Origin: Rhizobiales bacterium UBA1912
Lineage (GTDB): Bacteria; Pseudomonadota; Alphaproteobacteria; Rhizobiales; Devosiaceae
NCBI GenBank assembly: GCA_002337455.1
Contig: DDGC01000023.1
Coordinates: forward strand, 110,247-174,246
Direction: 5' to 3'
Length of the DNA stretch: 64,000 nucleotides
Shown: positions 6,628 to 15,885 of the stretch, piece by piece
Numbering within the stretch: the first letter of the stretch is position 1
Layout: the number at the start of each line of letters is the position of its first letter
The notes under the pieces: generated by a model
The model's database searches: none
Seen by the model: the letters and a program-made list of their open reading frames with translations, nothing else
What the model was told of the DNA's origin: nothing
Position numbers and translations under genes: made by a program

Positions 6628-9162
6628 ATGACCGCCTATACAAACCTCAGAGCCAGAACTGGACCAGCTACGGCCGCTGGGCCAAAGATCACGCTTCCTG
6701 TGGTTGGAATGACATGCGCGTCCTGCGTTGGTCGCGTTGAAAGGGCTTTGGTGGGCGTGCAAGGCGTCTCTGGAGCCAACGTCAATCTTGCGACCGAGCG
6801 CGCGGAGATTACACTTAATGAGGCTGTAGACCGTGATGCTCTGGTCAAGGCAATCGAGGATGCAGGCTATGAGGTTCCTGGCCAGAAGCTGGAGCTCGCA
6901 GTCGAAGGGATGACCTGCGCTTCTTGTGTCGGTCGCGTGGAAAAGGCGTTGCTTTCGGTTCCCGGGGTGACCAGCGCTTCGGTGAACCTTGCGTCCGAGC
7001 GTGCTTCCGTCTCGGGAAGCGCATCTCTCACTGAGGCCGCACTGGTCGCTGCCATTGCTTCAGCCGGTTATCAGGCGCACGCAACAAGCGCCGGTGCGGA
7101 TGGGGAGGCCCAGGCCGCCCGCAAGCAGCTCGAGCAGTCGGCTCTCGCCCGGCATGTGACAATTGCGGCTTTGCTCACCTTGCCGGTTTTTGTTCTGGAG
7201 ATGGGCTCGCACCTTATCCCTGCAATCCATGATCTGGTAATGAACACCATCGGTATGCAAGAGAGCTGGTATCTCCAGTTTGCCCTTACGACACTGGTCC
7301 TGTTCTGGCCCGGCCTGCGCTTTTACAAGACCGGATTGCCGGCGCTCGCCAAGGGTGCGCCAGACATGAACTCGCTGGTTGCCGTGGGCACGCTCGCCGC
7401 CTGGTCCTATTCGGTGGTGGCAACCTTCATGCCGCAGGTTTTGCCCGGTGGGACCGTGAACGTCTATTTCGAGGCGGCCGCCGTGATCGTGACGTTGATC
7501 CTGACTGGCCGCTATCTGGAGGCCCGTGCAAAGGGGCGAACATCGGATGCGATCAAGCACCTTGTCGGCCTCCAGCCCAGGACAGCCCGTGTTCAACGCG
7601 ATGGCAAAAGTGTGGAGCTCTCGCTGGCCGATATCGTCACTGGCGATTTGGTGGACGTCCGGCCGGGCGAACGCGTTGCGGTAGACGGTGAAGTCGTGGA
7701 GGGGTCCTCCTTTGTTGACCAATCCATGATTACAGGTGAGCCGGTGCCCGTCGAAAAGACAGCGGGCGACACGATCGTCGGCGGCACGGTCAATCAGACT
7801 GGCGCGCTAACGTTCCGTGCGACCGCAGTAGGCGCCGACACCACGCTTGCCCAGATCATCCGCATGGTCGAGGAAGCGCAAGGCTCCAAGCTTCCAATTC
7901 AGGCGCTGGTCGATCGGGTGACGCTGTGGTTTGTCCCCGCCGTCATGGCTTTGGCCGCATTGACCTTTGTTGTCTGGGCGATCTTTGGTCCTGATCCGGC
8001 GATCACCTTTGCCCTTGTCAATGCCGTAGCCGTGCTCATCATCGCCTGCCCTTGTGCCATGGGGCTGGCAACACCCACATCCATCATGGTTGGAAGCGGA
8101 CGTGGCGCCGAGATGGGCGTTTTATTCCGCAAGGGCGAGGCGCTCCAGTCATTGATGGGCGCCCGCGTTGTCGCGTTCGACAAAACCGGTACGCTGACCG
8201 CGGGCCGACCCGTCCTGACAGACCTTGAAACCGTTGACGGGCTTGCCAGCAACGATGTGTTGGCTCTTCTTGCCGCAGTTGAAGCCCGATCCGAACATCC
8301 CATAGCGCGGGCCATTGTCCAGGCGGCTCAAGAACAGCGTCTGGAGATCCCAGATGTCGCCGGTTTCGAGAGCCTTACCGGTTTCGGCATCCGCGCTCTG
8401 GCAGACGGGCGTCGCGTCGAGATCGGTGCTGACCGATTCATGGAAAGTCTCGGGCTCGACGTCTCGCCGTTCGCTGCCACTGCAGCCCATCTCGCCGAAG
8501 ACGGTAAGTCCCCGCTCTATGCCGCCATCGACAGTCAACTTGCAGCAATCATTGCTGTTGCCGATCCGATTAAGCAGACCACACCAGATGCCATCAAAGC
8601 CCTTCATGATCTTGGTCTCAAGGTCGCGATGATCACCGGCGACAATCGCCGCACTGCTGAGGCGATCGCCCGGCGACTGAACATCGACCACGTGGTGGCT
8701 GAGGTGCTGCCCGATGGCAAGGTCGCTGCCGTAAGAGAGCTGAAACTGGCGCACGGTCGGCTCGCCTTTGTCGGGGACGGGATCAATGACGCGCCCGCAC
8801 TGGCCGAAGCCGATGTCGGTATCGCCATTGGAACAGGCACCGACATCGCGATCGAGGCCGCCGACGTGGTGCTGATGTCGGGTAGTCTCATGGGCGTCCC
8901 CAATGCCATTGCGCTCTCGAAGGCAACGATCCGCAACATCCGTCAGAACTTGTTCTGGGCGTTTGCGTATAACACCGCTCTCATTCCGGTCGCTGCCGGC
9001 GTGCTCTATCCCACACTTGGGCTGCTTTTGTCGCCGGTCTTGGCGGCAGGAGCGATGGCGATGTCGAGTGTATTCGTGCTTGGTAACGCGTTGCGGTTGA
9101 AACGCTTCCGTGCGCCGACCATTGACGCTGAGCCTTTGAAAGGAAAACCCGCGCGACTCTGA
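6628..9162 (+). CDS. copA: CopA-type Cu(I)-exporting P1B-1 ATPase with two HMA domains
   Basis: This 844-residue inner-membrane ATPase exports Cu(I) from the cytoplasm. Two N-terminal HMA domains carry GMTCASC motifs (C30/C33 and C97/C100). The transmembrane CPC motif, DKTGTLT, SEHPIA and GDGINDAP are all present in order, so it appears complete and active. The start at 6628 has AGGAG 6 nt upstream; an in-frame ATG at 6595 falls inside the CueR promoter and is rejected. It diverges from the copZ-like chaperone gene, its likely donor. Together with the CPH-type pump at 1.9 kb, the cluster has two classes of copper exporter. Confidence 0.95.
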   Translation: MTAYTNLRARTGPATAAGPKITLPVVGMTCASCVGRVERALVGVQGVSGANVNLATERAEITLNEAVDRDALVKAIEDAGYEVPGQKLELAVEGMTCASCVGRVEKALLSVPGVTSASVNLASERASVSGSASLTEAALVAAIASAGYQAHATSAGADGEAQAARKQLEQSALARHVTIAALLTLPVFVLEMGSHLIPAIHDLVMNTIGMQESWYLQFALTTLVLFWPGLRFYKTGLPALAKGAPDMNSLVAVGTLAAWSYSVVATFMPQVLPGGTVNVYFEAAAVIVTLILTGRYLEARAKGRTSDAIKHLVGLQPRTARVQRDGKSVELSLADIVTGDLVDVRPGERVAVDGEVVEGSSFVDQSMITGEPVPVEKTAGDTIVGGTVNQTGALTFRATAVGADTTLAQIIRMVEEAQGSKLPIQALVDRVTLWFVPAVMALAALTFVVWAIFGPDPAITFALVNAVAVLIIACPCAMGLATPTSIMVGSGRGAEMGVLFRKGEALQSLMGARVVAFDKTGTLTAGRPVLTDLETVDGLASNDVLALLAAVEARSEHPIARAIVQAAQEQRLEIPDVAGFESLTGFGIRALADGRRVEIGADRFMESLGLDVSPFAATAAHLAEDGKSPLYAAIDSQLAAIIAVADPIKQTTPDAIKALHDLGLKVAMITGDNRRTAEAIARRLNIDHVVAEVLPDGKVAAVRELKLAHGRLAFVGDGINDAPALAEADVGIAIGTGTDIAIEAADVVLMSGSLMGVPNAIALSKATIRNIRQNLFWAFAYNTALIPVAAGVLYPTLGLLLSPVLAAGAMAMSSVFVLGNALRLKRFRAPTIDAEPLKGKPARL

Positions 9163-9184
9163 GGGAACTTGTCCCTAATAAAAT
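9162..9184 (+). terminator. Weak hairpin after copA
   Basis: AGGGA (9162-9166) pairs with TCCCT (9172-9176) around a 5-nt loop, followed by an A/T-rich AATAAAAT run. The stem is short and there is no clean T tract, so termination here is only plausible. Confidence 0.3.
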
Positions 9185-9446
9185 CTCGGCGCTGGACCGA
9201 GTAGTGCGTGCCCAGCGCCACATCTGACGATCGGACGAGACGCGATGGTTTTGCCCGTCGAATGGCGGCATTTAACTGGCATGCCTGGAAAAATCCACAA
9301 ACGGCTCAGGCTCTGTTGATCGGCTGAAAAGCGAACGTTAGGCAAGGGAGCCTGCGAACGGCGGCAATGGGGTCGTTTACTGAACGGCGGTTTTCTGAGA
9401 TTCCTGGCTAGAACCGGATAGTCCGGTTTCGGCCCCAAAACTGACA

Positions 9447-9995
9447 TTAGGTGCGTTGGGATAGAATGCGGTAAACTTGCATTCGAGAGCATCCGATTGC
9501 CGCAGCAATCTGTGTTGGCGTCGAACCTGCAGCGCTCAACTCAAGTACGCGACCGCGGTCGATGCGTGGCTTTCCGCCTCGGTATGCGCCCGCTGCTTTA
9601 GCTCGGATAATACCCTCGCGCTGGCGTTCCTTTATAAACCGTCGTTCCATTTGGGCGACCATTCCCAGGACAGTTAGGATGACATGGCCCATTTCCCCGC
9701 GTGTAGAGATATGCGGATCAAGCACCGTGACGAACGCACCACGCTGTTCGCATTCATGGACAATGTTCAAAACATCTCGCGTGTCGCGCCCTAGGCGATC
9801 CAAGCGCGTTACGACGACCTCATCGCCGGGCCGCAGGAAGGCGATTATGGTTTCCAGCTCGGCGCGCCCGTTCCTGCTGCCACCGGACGCTTTTTCTGAG
9901 CGTACAAGATTGCAACCCTCGCCTTTGAGCTTGGCAAGCTGGATTTCCAAGTCTTGATCGATGCTGCTGACACGGGCATAACCGATGCGGGCCAT
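9447..9995 (-). CDS. Serine recombinase (resolvase/invertase family)
   Basis: A 182-residue small serine recombinase of normal length. The N-terminal catalytic domain has the opening IGYARVS with Ser10 as nucleophile, then the signature VVVTRLDRLGRDTRDV, and the E-helix GMVAQMERRFIKERQREGI. A C-terminal Hin-type helix-turn-helix follows (GSTPTQIAAAIGCSRMQVYR). It is like TnpR resolvases of Tn3-family transposons. No tnpA is present. A 13-bp stretch at 9388-9400 reads TCTCAGAAAACCG on the - strand, close to the inner part of a Tn3-type terminal repeat. It may be a transposon remnant or a free-standing resolvase. The 284 bp between copA and this gene contain no credible gene. Confidence 0.9.
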   Translation of the reverse strand: MARIGYARVSSIDQDLEIQLAKLKGEGCNLVRSEKASGGSRNGRAELETIIAFLRPGDEVVVTRLDRLGRDTRDVLNIVHECEQRGAFVTVLDPHISTRGEMGHVILTVLGMVAQMERRFIKERQREGIIRAKAAGAYRGGKPRIDRGRVLELSAAGSTPTQIAAAIGCSRMQVYRILSQRT

Positions 9996-10126
9996 ATGTA
10001 ACCTCAGGCTTTTGACCCGAGGCTACCCTGTCACAAATAGTCGTCGTCAACCCAGATGTGATGCGACACCGGCAGAGCCTGTTACGTCACTCCAGGGTAT
10101 ACCCCAAGGTGATGACCGTCGCTAAT

Positions 10127-10474
10127 TCAAGACTGTGCTTTCGACAGAATATCCTCCCAGCCACCGTCCGTCGTGATAATAAACCATTCCTCAAGGTCAT
10201 CCCGCGAATAGTCGTGGCTTTTTAAGCGGAACGATACACCCCGCACCTCGCCACGGAATTCGCCACCGCGGCTCAGCTCGCGATACCTCAATTTCCCTCC
10301 GTCAGGGAAGAATCCAAGCAAATAAAGCAGCGCTTGGCGCTCGGGCGGCTGCGTGTCAGCAAGAAACTTCAAGAAAATCCATGCCGGGCCGGCCTCGGGA
10401 TAGCCTTCGCTGCGAGCAACCGCCATCAGATGGACACACAGGTTGTCCGCGTCGGTGATAACATTTTTGGGCAT
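10127..10474 (-). CDS. Small protein of an unrecognised family (copy 1), next to the resolvase
   Basis: 115 residues, soluble, no signal peptide. I do not recognise the family. It clearly resembles the protein encoded at 25367-25717: both have a hydrophobic LLxLL helix, then a Gly/Arg-rich strand region, then SHDYSR or SHSDYSR, an EEW motif and a C-terminal W-x-x-x-L. The shared spacing suggests a compact domain of about 70 residues at the C-terminal end. GGAGACC precedes the ATG. It lies 130 bp upstream of the serine recombinase on the same strand; the second copy similarly neighbours an integrase. A link to mobile elements is inference. Confidence 0.6.
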   Translation of the reverse strand: MPKNVITDADNLCVHLMAVARSEGYPEAGPAWIFLKFLADTQPPERQALLYLLGFFPDGGKLRYRELSRGGEFRGEVRGVSFRLKSHDYSRDDLEEWFIITTDGGWEDILSKAQS

Positions 10475-11795
10475 TTTTGATGGTCTCCAATATTAGGGTG
10501 ACCATCAGGCGCTGCGCTCGATCGTCACCCGTGAGGGTTCGATCGGAACACAGCTAAGAGCACGACTGGGTCAACGTCCAGCGATCCGCACTCAAAGTGC
10601 CTACCGGCTTGCCGGTTTGCATTGGCTCATCCGAGCCAGGTGATCCTGCCTGCCAGGCGCTGACAACATGTTCCTGGCAGGATGCAGCAAAGATAGCTGG
10701 CTAGCATTGCGTGTCAAGCCGCGCGAGTTTGGCGCAACTACCCATGGACTCATGGCCAGTTTGCGCCCCCATGTCGGCCATTCGCGATCCATCGTTTTCA
10801 TCACAGAAGCTGCTATTTGCTGCAGGAGATTAATGCCCTAAGACGGCATCGAAATCCCTAAGGTCTTTGGAACTTGGCAACGCAATTTCGGGCCGACTAG
10901 CGTGTAAGCGTAGAGGTTCGTTGAGTACCGCTAGGTCATCGCGTTTGGTCTTGAGTCATTGACATCAAAATGCGTTCGCCTACCCAGTTTACGTGCGGCC
11001 AAATCGCAATCGGTCATATTTCCGCTTTTCCAGCGGCGTGTTTTGGCGCCAACCTCTTTCAATATTCTGCGGACAACTGGCTGATTGCGAAGCTTGGTCG
11101 CTGGAAGGATTGCAAATACGAGTTCTAGAAAGTTCGGATTGGATCACTGCAAGGTTTAATCGACATTATATTAATGTCATCGGAATAGATCGACGGCCTC
11201 GAGAGCCTGAAACGTTGGTACTGCATGATATGCTGCCAGTCTGCGCGATAGGAGCCCAGTGCGATATCGCTAAAGAAGGCAAGAAGACCGGCATTCGAAG
11301 CTGCCTGAATGACATTGATCATTAGGTAACACTGGTCAGTTGGATCAGATACTTCATCGCGTCCGATACGCCGACGTTCGCGTCCTAAAAGACCGGAAAA
11401 GAAACCATAGCTTCCTTAGCTGTTGCGGCCTGCTTCAGAGACCCAATAATGGCCGGGTCGGCGATGAGCGCTCGGAGCAAGTCGGGTCGAACCAGATCGT
11501 TGGACTGTCTGAGGCGATGAAGCAGGGCTCATCAGAGCACATGATGGATACTGTAACCTGGTACAGTATTCGAAGTTCGAAGACTCCAACTTTACATCAG
11601 AATTTGCGCGCGGATCTGAGCCTGCCGTCGCTCTTCCCTTTGAGAAGTACTGGACGTCAGAAGCTTTCTTTTGTGACGCTCGGCAACATCCATGGTGGCC
11701 CACCCGAGTTTTTTGGATGCCTCTAGCTTTGAGGCGGGACGTGATAGGCGTGGACAAGTTCCCTCTTGCAATGAAAGCTGGTAGCGTATACGATA
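10475..11795. other. 1.3 kb without a credible intact gene; probable decayed DNA
   Basis: This stretch is richer in A+T than its flanks and has no open frame with convincing protein character. On the - strand, two pieces read like remains of one protein broken by frameshift or stop. About 11438-11539 contains CFIASDSPTIWFDP, which recalls the SDNP-type motif of DUF4238. About 11125-11415 gives a further ~95 open codons ending at 11125 (including LMINVIQAASNAGLLAFFS). The join is out of frame and has an intervening stop, so I treat it as a possible pseudogene. The last 30 bp hold the GntR gene's promoter region. Confidence 0.4.
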
Positions 11796-11797
11796 AT
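11782..11797. promoter_or_regulatory. Possible GntR-family operator at the start of the regulator gene
   Basis: The hexameric palindrome GTATAC, with A/T-rich flanks, lies directly before the ATG at 11796. FadR/FCD-type GntR proteins often bind short palindromes of this kind (for example TGGTATA-like sites). Autoregulation is inferred; no second clear copy was found in front of the CoA-transferase gene. Confidence 0.3.
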
Positions 11798-12500
11798 GAA
11801 CATGGAAGCGAATTCGATAACTCAGACAAGAACTGAGAAGGCGGGCGGCTCGTCGACGCGGTCGGCCTATGCCACCATCAAGCGCAAGATCATGGACAAT
11901 GAGTTTGCGCCCGGAATGCAGATGCCCGAGCAGCAGCTCGCCGATTATCTCGGTCTGTCGCGTACGCCGGTGCGGGAAGCACTGATCCGGCTGGCCCAGG
12001 AAGGTCTTATCGAAGTTATCCCCCGGCACGGCATGCGCGTTCTGCCCGTGTCGGTGGCGGATATGAAAGAGATTTACGAGGTTCTGGTCAGTCTGGAGCC
12101 GATGGCGACCGAACTGCTTGCCAAACGCCGCCCAGACGAAAAGGAGATGTCGCGGCTGATCGAGGCCTGTGCCGAAATGGAGGCGGCGCTTGAAGCCGAT
12201 GATCTCCAGACCTGGGCCAAGGCCGACGAGAAATTTCATTTCGAGCTCGTTCAGCTTTGCGGCAACAGGCGTCTGGCATCGATGGTGATGGGTGTCTGGG
12301 AGCAATCGCACCGGGCGCGGATGATCACGCTCCGGATGCGGCCTAAACCTTATGAATCAACGCGCGAGCATCGCGCGGTTGTAGAAGCAATTCTGGCCGG
12401 TGACGCCGCGCAGGCGCGCGAGCTTTACCGGCAGCACAGGAGCAAGGCGGCCAATGCGATGATTTCGATTATCGAGCAGATGGGCATGTCCCAGCTCTAA
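11796..12500 (+). CDS. GntR-family (FCD/FadR subfamily) transcription regulator
   Basis: This 234-residue protein has an N-terminal winged helix-turn-helix (about 24-90: YATIKRKIMDNEF, then LSRTPVREALIRLAQEGLIEV and RHGMRV). It is followed by an all-helical FCD ligand domain (DEKFHFEL, SHRARM, EHRAVVEAILAGDA), where metal and carboxylate effectors usually bind. It heads the catabolic operon that follows on the same strand after 240 bp, and most likely represses it until a carboxylic-acid substrate or CoA pathway intermediate appears. The start codon is uncertain: ATGs at 11796 and 11802 both lack a clear ribosome site. Confidence 0.88.
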   Translation: MNMEANSITQTRTEKAGGSSTRSAYATIKRKIMDNEFAPGMQMPEQQLADYLGLSRTPVREALIRLAQEGLIEVIPRHGMRVLPVSVADMKEIYEVLVSLEPMATELLAKRRPDEKEMSRLIEACAEMEAALEADDLQTWAKADEKFHFELVQLCGNRRLASMVMGVWEQSHRARMITLRMRPKPYESTREHRAVVEAILAGDAAQARELYRQHRSKAANAMISIIEQMGMSQL

Positions 12501-12738
12501 AGGGTAGCGCCGGGACGGCGCGTTGAGAACGCACAAAAGGAAAACAGTGGATCGCGCGGGAATGTGAGCGGTCCAAGGGAAGAGTGTTGCTGAAATTGGA
12601 GTTGGCGCGGGCGTATCGCCTGAGGCGCTGACCTGGGAGAAAGTACGGTATGATCTGGTGCTCAAAAGCGCCGCGGCATCGTCGCGGCGAGCGGAGAGAC
12701 TTTACGAAAATTCGGGCCCTGCCTGCGGGAGGCGTGTA

Positions 12739-13932
12739 ATGACTTTGCCGCTCGAAGGTATGCGCGTGCTCGATGTCAGCCAGGTTATGGCCGGGCCGTT
12801 CTGCTGCATGATGCTCGGTGACATGGGTGCGGACGTTATCAAGATCGAACCGCCCGTCACAGGAGACCAGACGCGCCGTTCGATGGGCTTTCGGCTCAAT
12901 AGTGACGACAGCCCCGGTTTTCTCGCTCTCAATCGCAACAAGCGCAGCATTGCGATCAATCTCAAATCCAAGGCCGGTCTCGAGATATTCTACCGGCTGG
13001 TGGAAACCGCCGATGTCCTTGTCGAGAACAACCGGCCCGGCGTCGCAAAACGCCTCGGCATCGATTACGAGACCGTGCGCAAGATCAACCCGAGGCTGAT
13101 CTATGCCTCCATTTCGGGCTTCGGCCAAACCGGCCCTTATGCGGACAGGCCCGGATTCGATCTGATCGCGCAGGCCATGTCGGGCGTATTGAGCGTCACG
13201 GGATCCCCGGGCGGGGAGCCGGTCAAGTCGAGCGTTCCGGTTGGTGATCTGGGTGCCGGTCTTTTCACAATCTATGGCATTCTCAGCGCTTATATCGGGC
13301 GCCAGACGAGCGGGGTCGGTCAATATATCGATTCCTCGCTGATCGAAGCGGCAATGGCGCTTTCGGTCTGGGAAGTCACCGAATTCTGGGGCACGGGCAA
13401 GGTGCCCCAGCCACTTGGAACGGCCAATCGCATGAGCGCGCCCTATCAGGCGGTCAAGGCGAGCGATGGCTATATCGTTGTCGGTGCCGCCAACCAAAAA
13501 CTCTGGAAGGCGTTCTGTGATGTTCTGGGGCGGCCCGAATTGTTCGAAGATCCGCGTTTTGCCTCCAATGTGGAGCGGCTTGCCAACCGCGCCGAGTTGA
13601 TTGCGGAATTCGAGCCGATCTTTGCAACAAAACCCGCCGAACACTGGGTTTCAGCATTGCTGGCGGCGGGCGTTCCCGCTGCGCCTGTCAACAATTTTGA
13701 GGAATCGCTTGGCAGCGAGCACGCCAAGGTGCGCGAGATGGTCATGGAAATCGATCATCCGGCGGAAGGTAAGATCAAGGCGCTCGGCTTTCCGGTCAAG
13801 ATGCGCGGCACGCCACAGGAAGTCCGCTATCCGCCACCAATGCTGGGCGAGCATCGTGACCAGATCCTCGCTGAAATCGGATTGAGCGGCAAGGTCGAGG
13901 ACCTTGAGGCGGGGGATGCGTTCTCGAAATGA
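12739..13932 (+). CDS. Class III CoA-transferase (CaiB/BaiF family)
   Basis: A 397-residue protein of normal family length. It opens with LEGMRVLDVSQVMAGPF and has the ADVIKIEPP strand, the SGFGQTGPYADRPGFDLIAQAMSG block with the conserved Asp, and the C-terminal PPPMLGEHRDQIL. The family moves CoA between carboxylic acids through an Asp-anhydride intermediate. The start at 12739 has GGGAGG upstream; an earlier in-frame start at 12658 would add non-family residues. Its stop overlaps the crotonase start (ATGA), so the two are translationally coupled and probably act on the same acyl-CoA. The substrate is not evident. Confidence 0.92.
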   Translation: MTLPLEGMRVLDVSQVMAGPFCCMMLGDMGADVIKIEPPVTGDQTRRSMGFRLNSDDSPGFLALNRNKRSIAINLKSKAGLEIFYRLVETADVLVENNRPGVAKRLGIDYETVRKINPRLIYASISGFGQTGPYADRPGFDLIAQAMSGVLSVTGSPGGEPVKSSVPVGDLGAGLFTIYGILSAYIGRQTSGVGQYIDSSLIEAAMALSVWEVTEFWGTGKVPQPLGTANRMSAPYQAVKASDGYIVVGAANQKLWKAFCDVLGRPELFEDPRFASNVERLANRAELIAEFEPIFATKPAEHWVSALLAAGVPAAPVNNFEESLGSEHAKVREMVMEIDHPAEGKIKALGFPVKMRGTPQEVRYPPPMLGEHRDQILAEIGLSGKVEDLEAGDAFSK

Positions 13933-14702
13933 GCAGCGGAACCGTCAGACTGGATATTGTAGGGTCGGTTGCAAGGGTCACTTTCGACCGCCCCGAAGCG
14001 CGCAACGCCATGACCTGGGCGATGTATGAGCAGCTCGAAGCGGCCTGCGACCGCATTGCGGCCGAACCGGCATTGCGTTGCGCAATATTGCGCGGGGCGG
14101 GCGGCAAGGCATTCGTCGCCGGCACCGATATTGCCCAGTTCACGGCATTCACAGGCGCCGAGGATGGCGTTCGTTACGAGGACGCCATGGAGCCGATATT
14201 GTCCAAGCTGGCCGGGCTGCCGGTTCCGACCCTTGCCGTCGTCGAGGGCTGGGCGGTGGGTGGCGGACTGGCGCTGGCGTCGCTCTGCGATCTGCGCATT
14301 GCAACAGATGATGCTCGGTTCGGTCTACCCATTGCCCGTACGCTCGGCAATTGCCTTTCAATGCGCAATGTGGCGCGGCTCAATGCCCTGCTCGGACCGG
14401 CGCGTATCAAGCGCATCGTCATGCTGGCCGAAATGCTGGGCGCCGAGGAACTCAAGGCCTGCGGCTATCTCGCCGATGTCGCATCACGCGAGAGGCTCGA
14501 TGAGAAGGTATCCGCGCTCGTTGAAAAGATTTTGTCGCACGCGCCGCTCACCTTGCGCGTGACCAAGCAGGCCCTGTTGCGGCTCGAAGGCGAAATGCCT
14601 GCCGACCGCGATCTGATCGAGACCTGCTACGGCAGCAATGATTTCAAGCTCGGTGTCGCCGGGTTCGGAACCAAGACGGTTCCGGACTGGACGGGGTCAT
14701 AG
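13929..14702 (+). CDS. Enoyl-CoA hydratase/isomerase (crotonase) family protein
   Basis: This 257-residue protein has the crotonase oxyanion-hole segments GKAFVAGTDIAQF and EGWAVGGGLALASLCDLRIA. In classical hydratases a Pro-Glu follows the next FG (FGxPE), giving a catalytic Glu; here the text is FGLPIARTLG. One usual catalytic Glu seems absent, so simple hydration is not assured, and dehydration, isomerisation or another crotonase reaction is possible. It is coupled by ATGA overlap to the CoA-transferase. An NMT1-type transporter operon follows after 68 bp. Confidence 0.88.
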   Translation: MSSGTVRLDIVGSVARVTFDRPEARNAMTWAMYEQLEAACDRIAAEPALRCAILRGAGGKAFVAGTDIAQFTAFTGAEDGVRYEDAMEPILSKLAGLPVPTLAVVEGWAVGGGLALASLCDLRIATDDARFGLPIARTLGNCLSMRNVARLNALLGPARIKRIVMLAEMLGAEELKACGYLADVASRERLDEKVSALVEKILSHAPLTLRVTKQALLRLEGEMPADRDLIETCYGSNDFKLGVAGFGTKTVPDWTGS

Positions 14703-14770
14703 CGGGCGAACGTGCCGATGGCCGCCTTGGGGAAGTCGGCCAAAACGGAGACATCAACAAGGAGGAAACG

Positions 14771-15844
14771 ATGTCCAAGACCAGAATACCAAAGGACTTT
14801 CTAATCGCAGGCATGGCCGTAGCGCTCGGCCTTTCCGTCATACCCGCCTTTGCGCAGGACTTCGAGGAAGTGACCTTCGTTGTCGGCAACAATCTGTTCT
14901 CGACCCCTGCCTTCATCGCCGTTGAGAACGGATACTGGGTCGATCGCGGTCTCAATGTGCAGCTGCGCCTTGTGGGCAGCGGACGTGAAATCACCCAGGC
15001 GCTCAATGCGGGTGAGGCCGAATTGGGCGGCGCCAATATGGGCACGACCACGGCCAGTGCACGTGCCAGCGGCAACATGCTCAAGGGCGTGATCCCCTAT
15101 TACAACAACGCGCTCTATATCTCGATTGCCGGCGGGCGCGGTATTGTTGGTCGTGCTGACAGCGGCATCACCAGCGATCCTTCCTCATTTGTCGGCAAGA
15201 CGGTTGGCAGCCTCAATGGCAGCACGCAGGAAGTCTATCTGCGCCAGTTCCTCGCCTCTGGCGGGGTCGCCTATGAGGACGTCGAGGTTATCAATGTTCC
15301 GGTGCCGGACATGCCGATCAGCCTCGCGCAGGGACTTGTCGATGCCACGGTGCCCTGGGAGCCCTATCTCAGCCAGAGCCTGCGTGAACTTGGCGACAAT
15401 GGCGTCGAGGTGAGCCGTGCTGCGCCGGGTTATGTTGCCGACGTTATCGGCGTGCTGGCCAATGAGGAATTCATCGCCGCTAACCCCGAACTGCTCGAGC
15501 AGTTTGCGCTCGGCATGCTCGAAGCGACCCGGTTCGTGCGTCAGAACCCCGAGGATGCGGCACAGATCGCCACCTATTATCTCGACGGTCTCAATCTCGA
15601 TGATGCTTCGTCGGGCATTCGCTACATGTCCTGGGACCCGCGCATTTCGATCTGCACCGATGAAGGTCTGATGCAGACAGGCAATGAGATGATCGAAGAC
15701 GGGCTGATCGTTGCCGATCCGTTTGTCGCCGAAGATTTCGCGGACCGCGCTGTGCTCGACAAGGTGCTCGGTGAAAATCCGGAATTGACCAGCGATCTGG
15801 CGGCTCTGCCGACCGATCTGGCTGATTGTCAGGGCGCGCTCTAG
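14771..15844 (+). CDS. ABC transporter substrate-binding protein, NMT1/SsuA type
   Basis: This 357-residue periplasmic protein has a signal peptide (about 1-29, ending PAFAQ). The NMT1/SsuA-like solute-binding fold follows, with GYWVDRGLNVQL and ALNAGEAELGG; these are the regions that bind taurine, alkanesulfonate, nitrate or pyrimidine precursors in relatives. AAGGAGGAAACG precedes the start. It is followed by a cupin, an ATPase and two permeases, so it delivers the operon's substrate. Since the operon encodes CoA-transfer, lactone-type and FAH enzymes, an aromatic or other carboxylate is a fair guess, but the ligand is unknown. Confidence 0.9.
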   Translation: MSKTRIPKDFLIAGMAVALGLSVIPAFAQDFEEVTFVVGNNLFSTPAFIAVENGYWVDRGLNVQLRLVGSGREITQALNAGEAELGGANMGTTTASARASGNMLKGVIPYYNNALYISIAGGRGIVGRADSGITSDPSSFVGKTVGSLNGSTQEVYLRQFLASGGVAYEDVEVINVPVPDMPISLAQGLVDATVPWEPYLSQSLRELGDNGVEVSRAAPGYVADVIGVLANEEFIAANPELLEQFALGMLEATRFVRQNPEDAAQIATYYLDGLNLDDASSGIRYMSWDPRISICTDEGLMQTGNEMIEDGLIVADPFVAEDFADRAVLDKVLGENPELTSDLAALPTDLADCQGAL

Positions 15845-15885
15845 CGCCCTGACTACCCTTCCTCGACCACATCAAGGAGTAGAAT

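Noticed and set aside
9175..9492. A 105-codon frame on the - strand between copA and the resolvase
   Set aside because: It overlaps the resolvase 3' end, has no ribosome site and shows no protein family character; it is probably decayed mobile DNA.
10993..11325. A 110-codon + strand frame in the 1.3-kb gap
   Set aside because: No motif, no ribosome site and no coding bias; the region has stops in all frames elsewhere and looks degraded.
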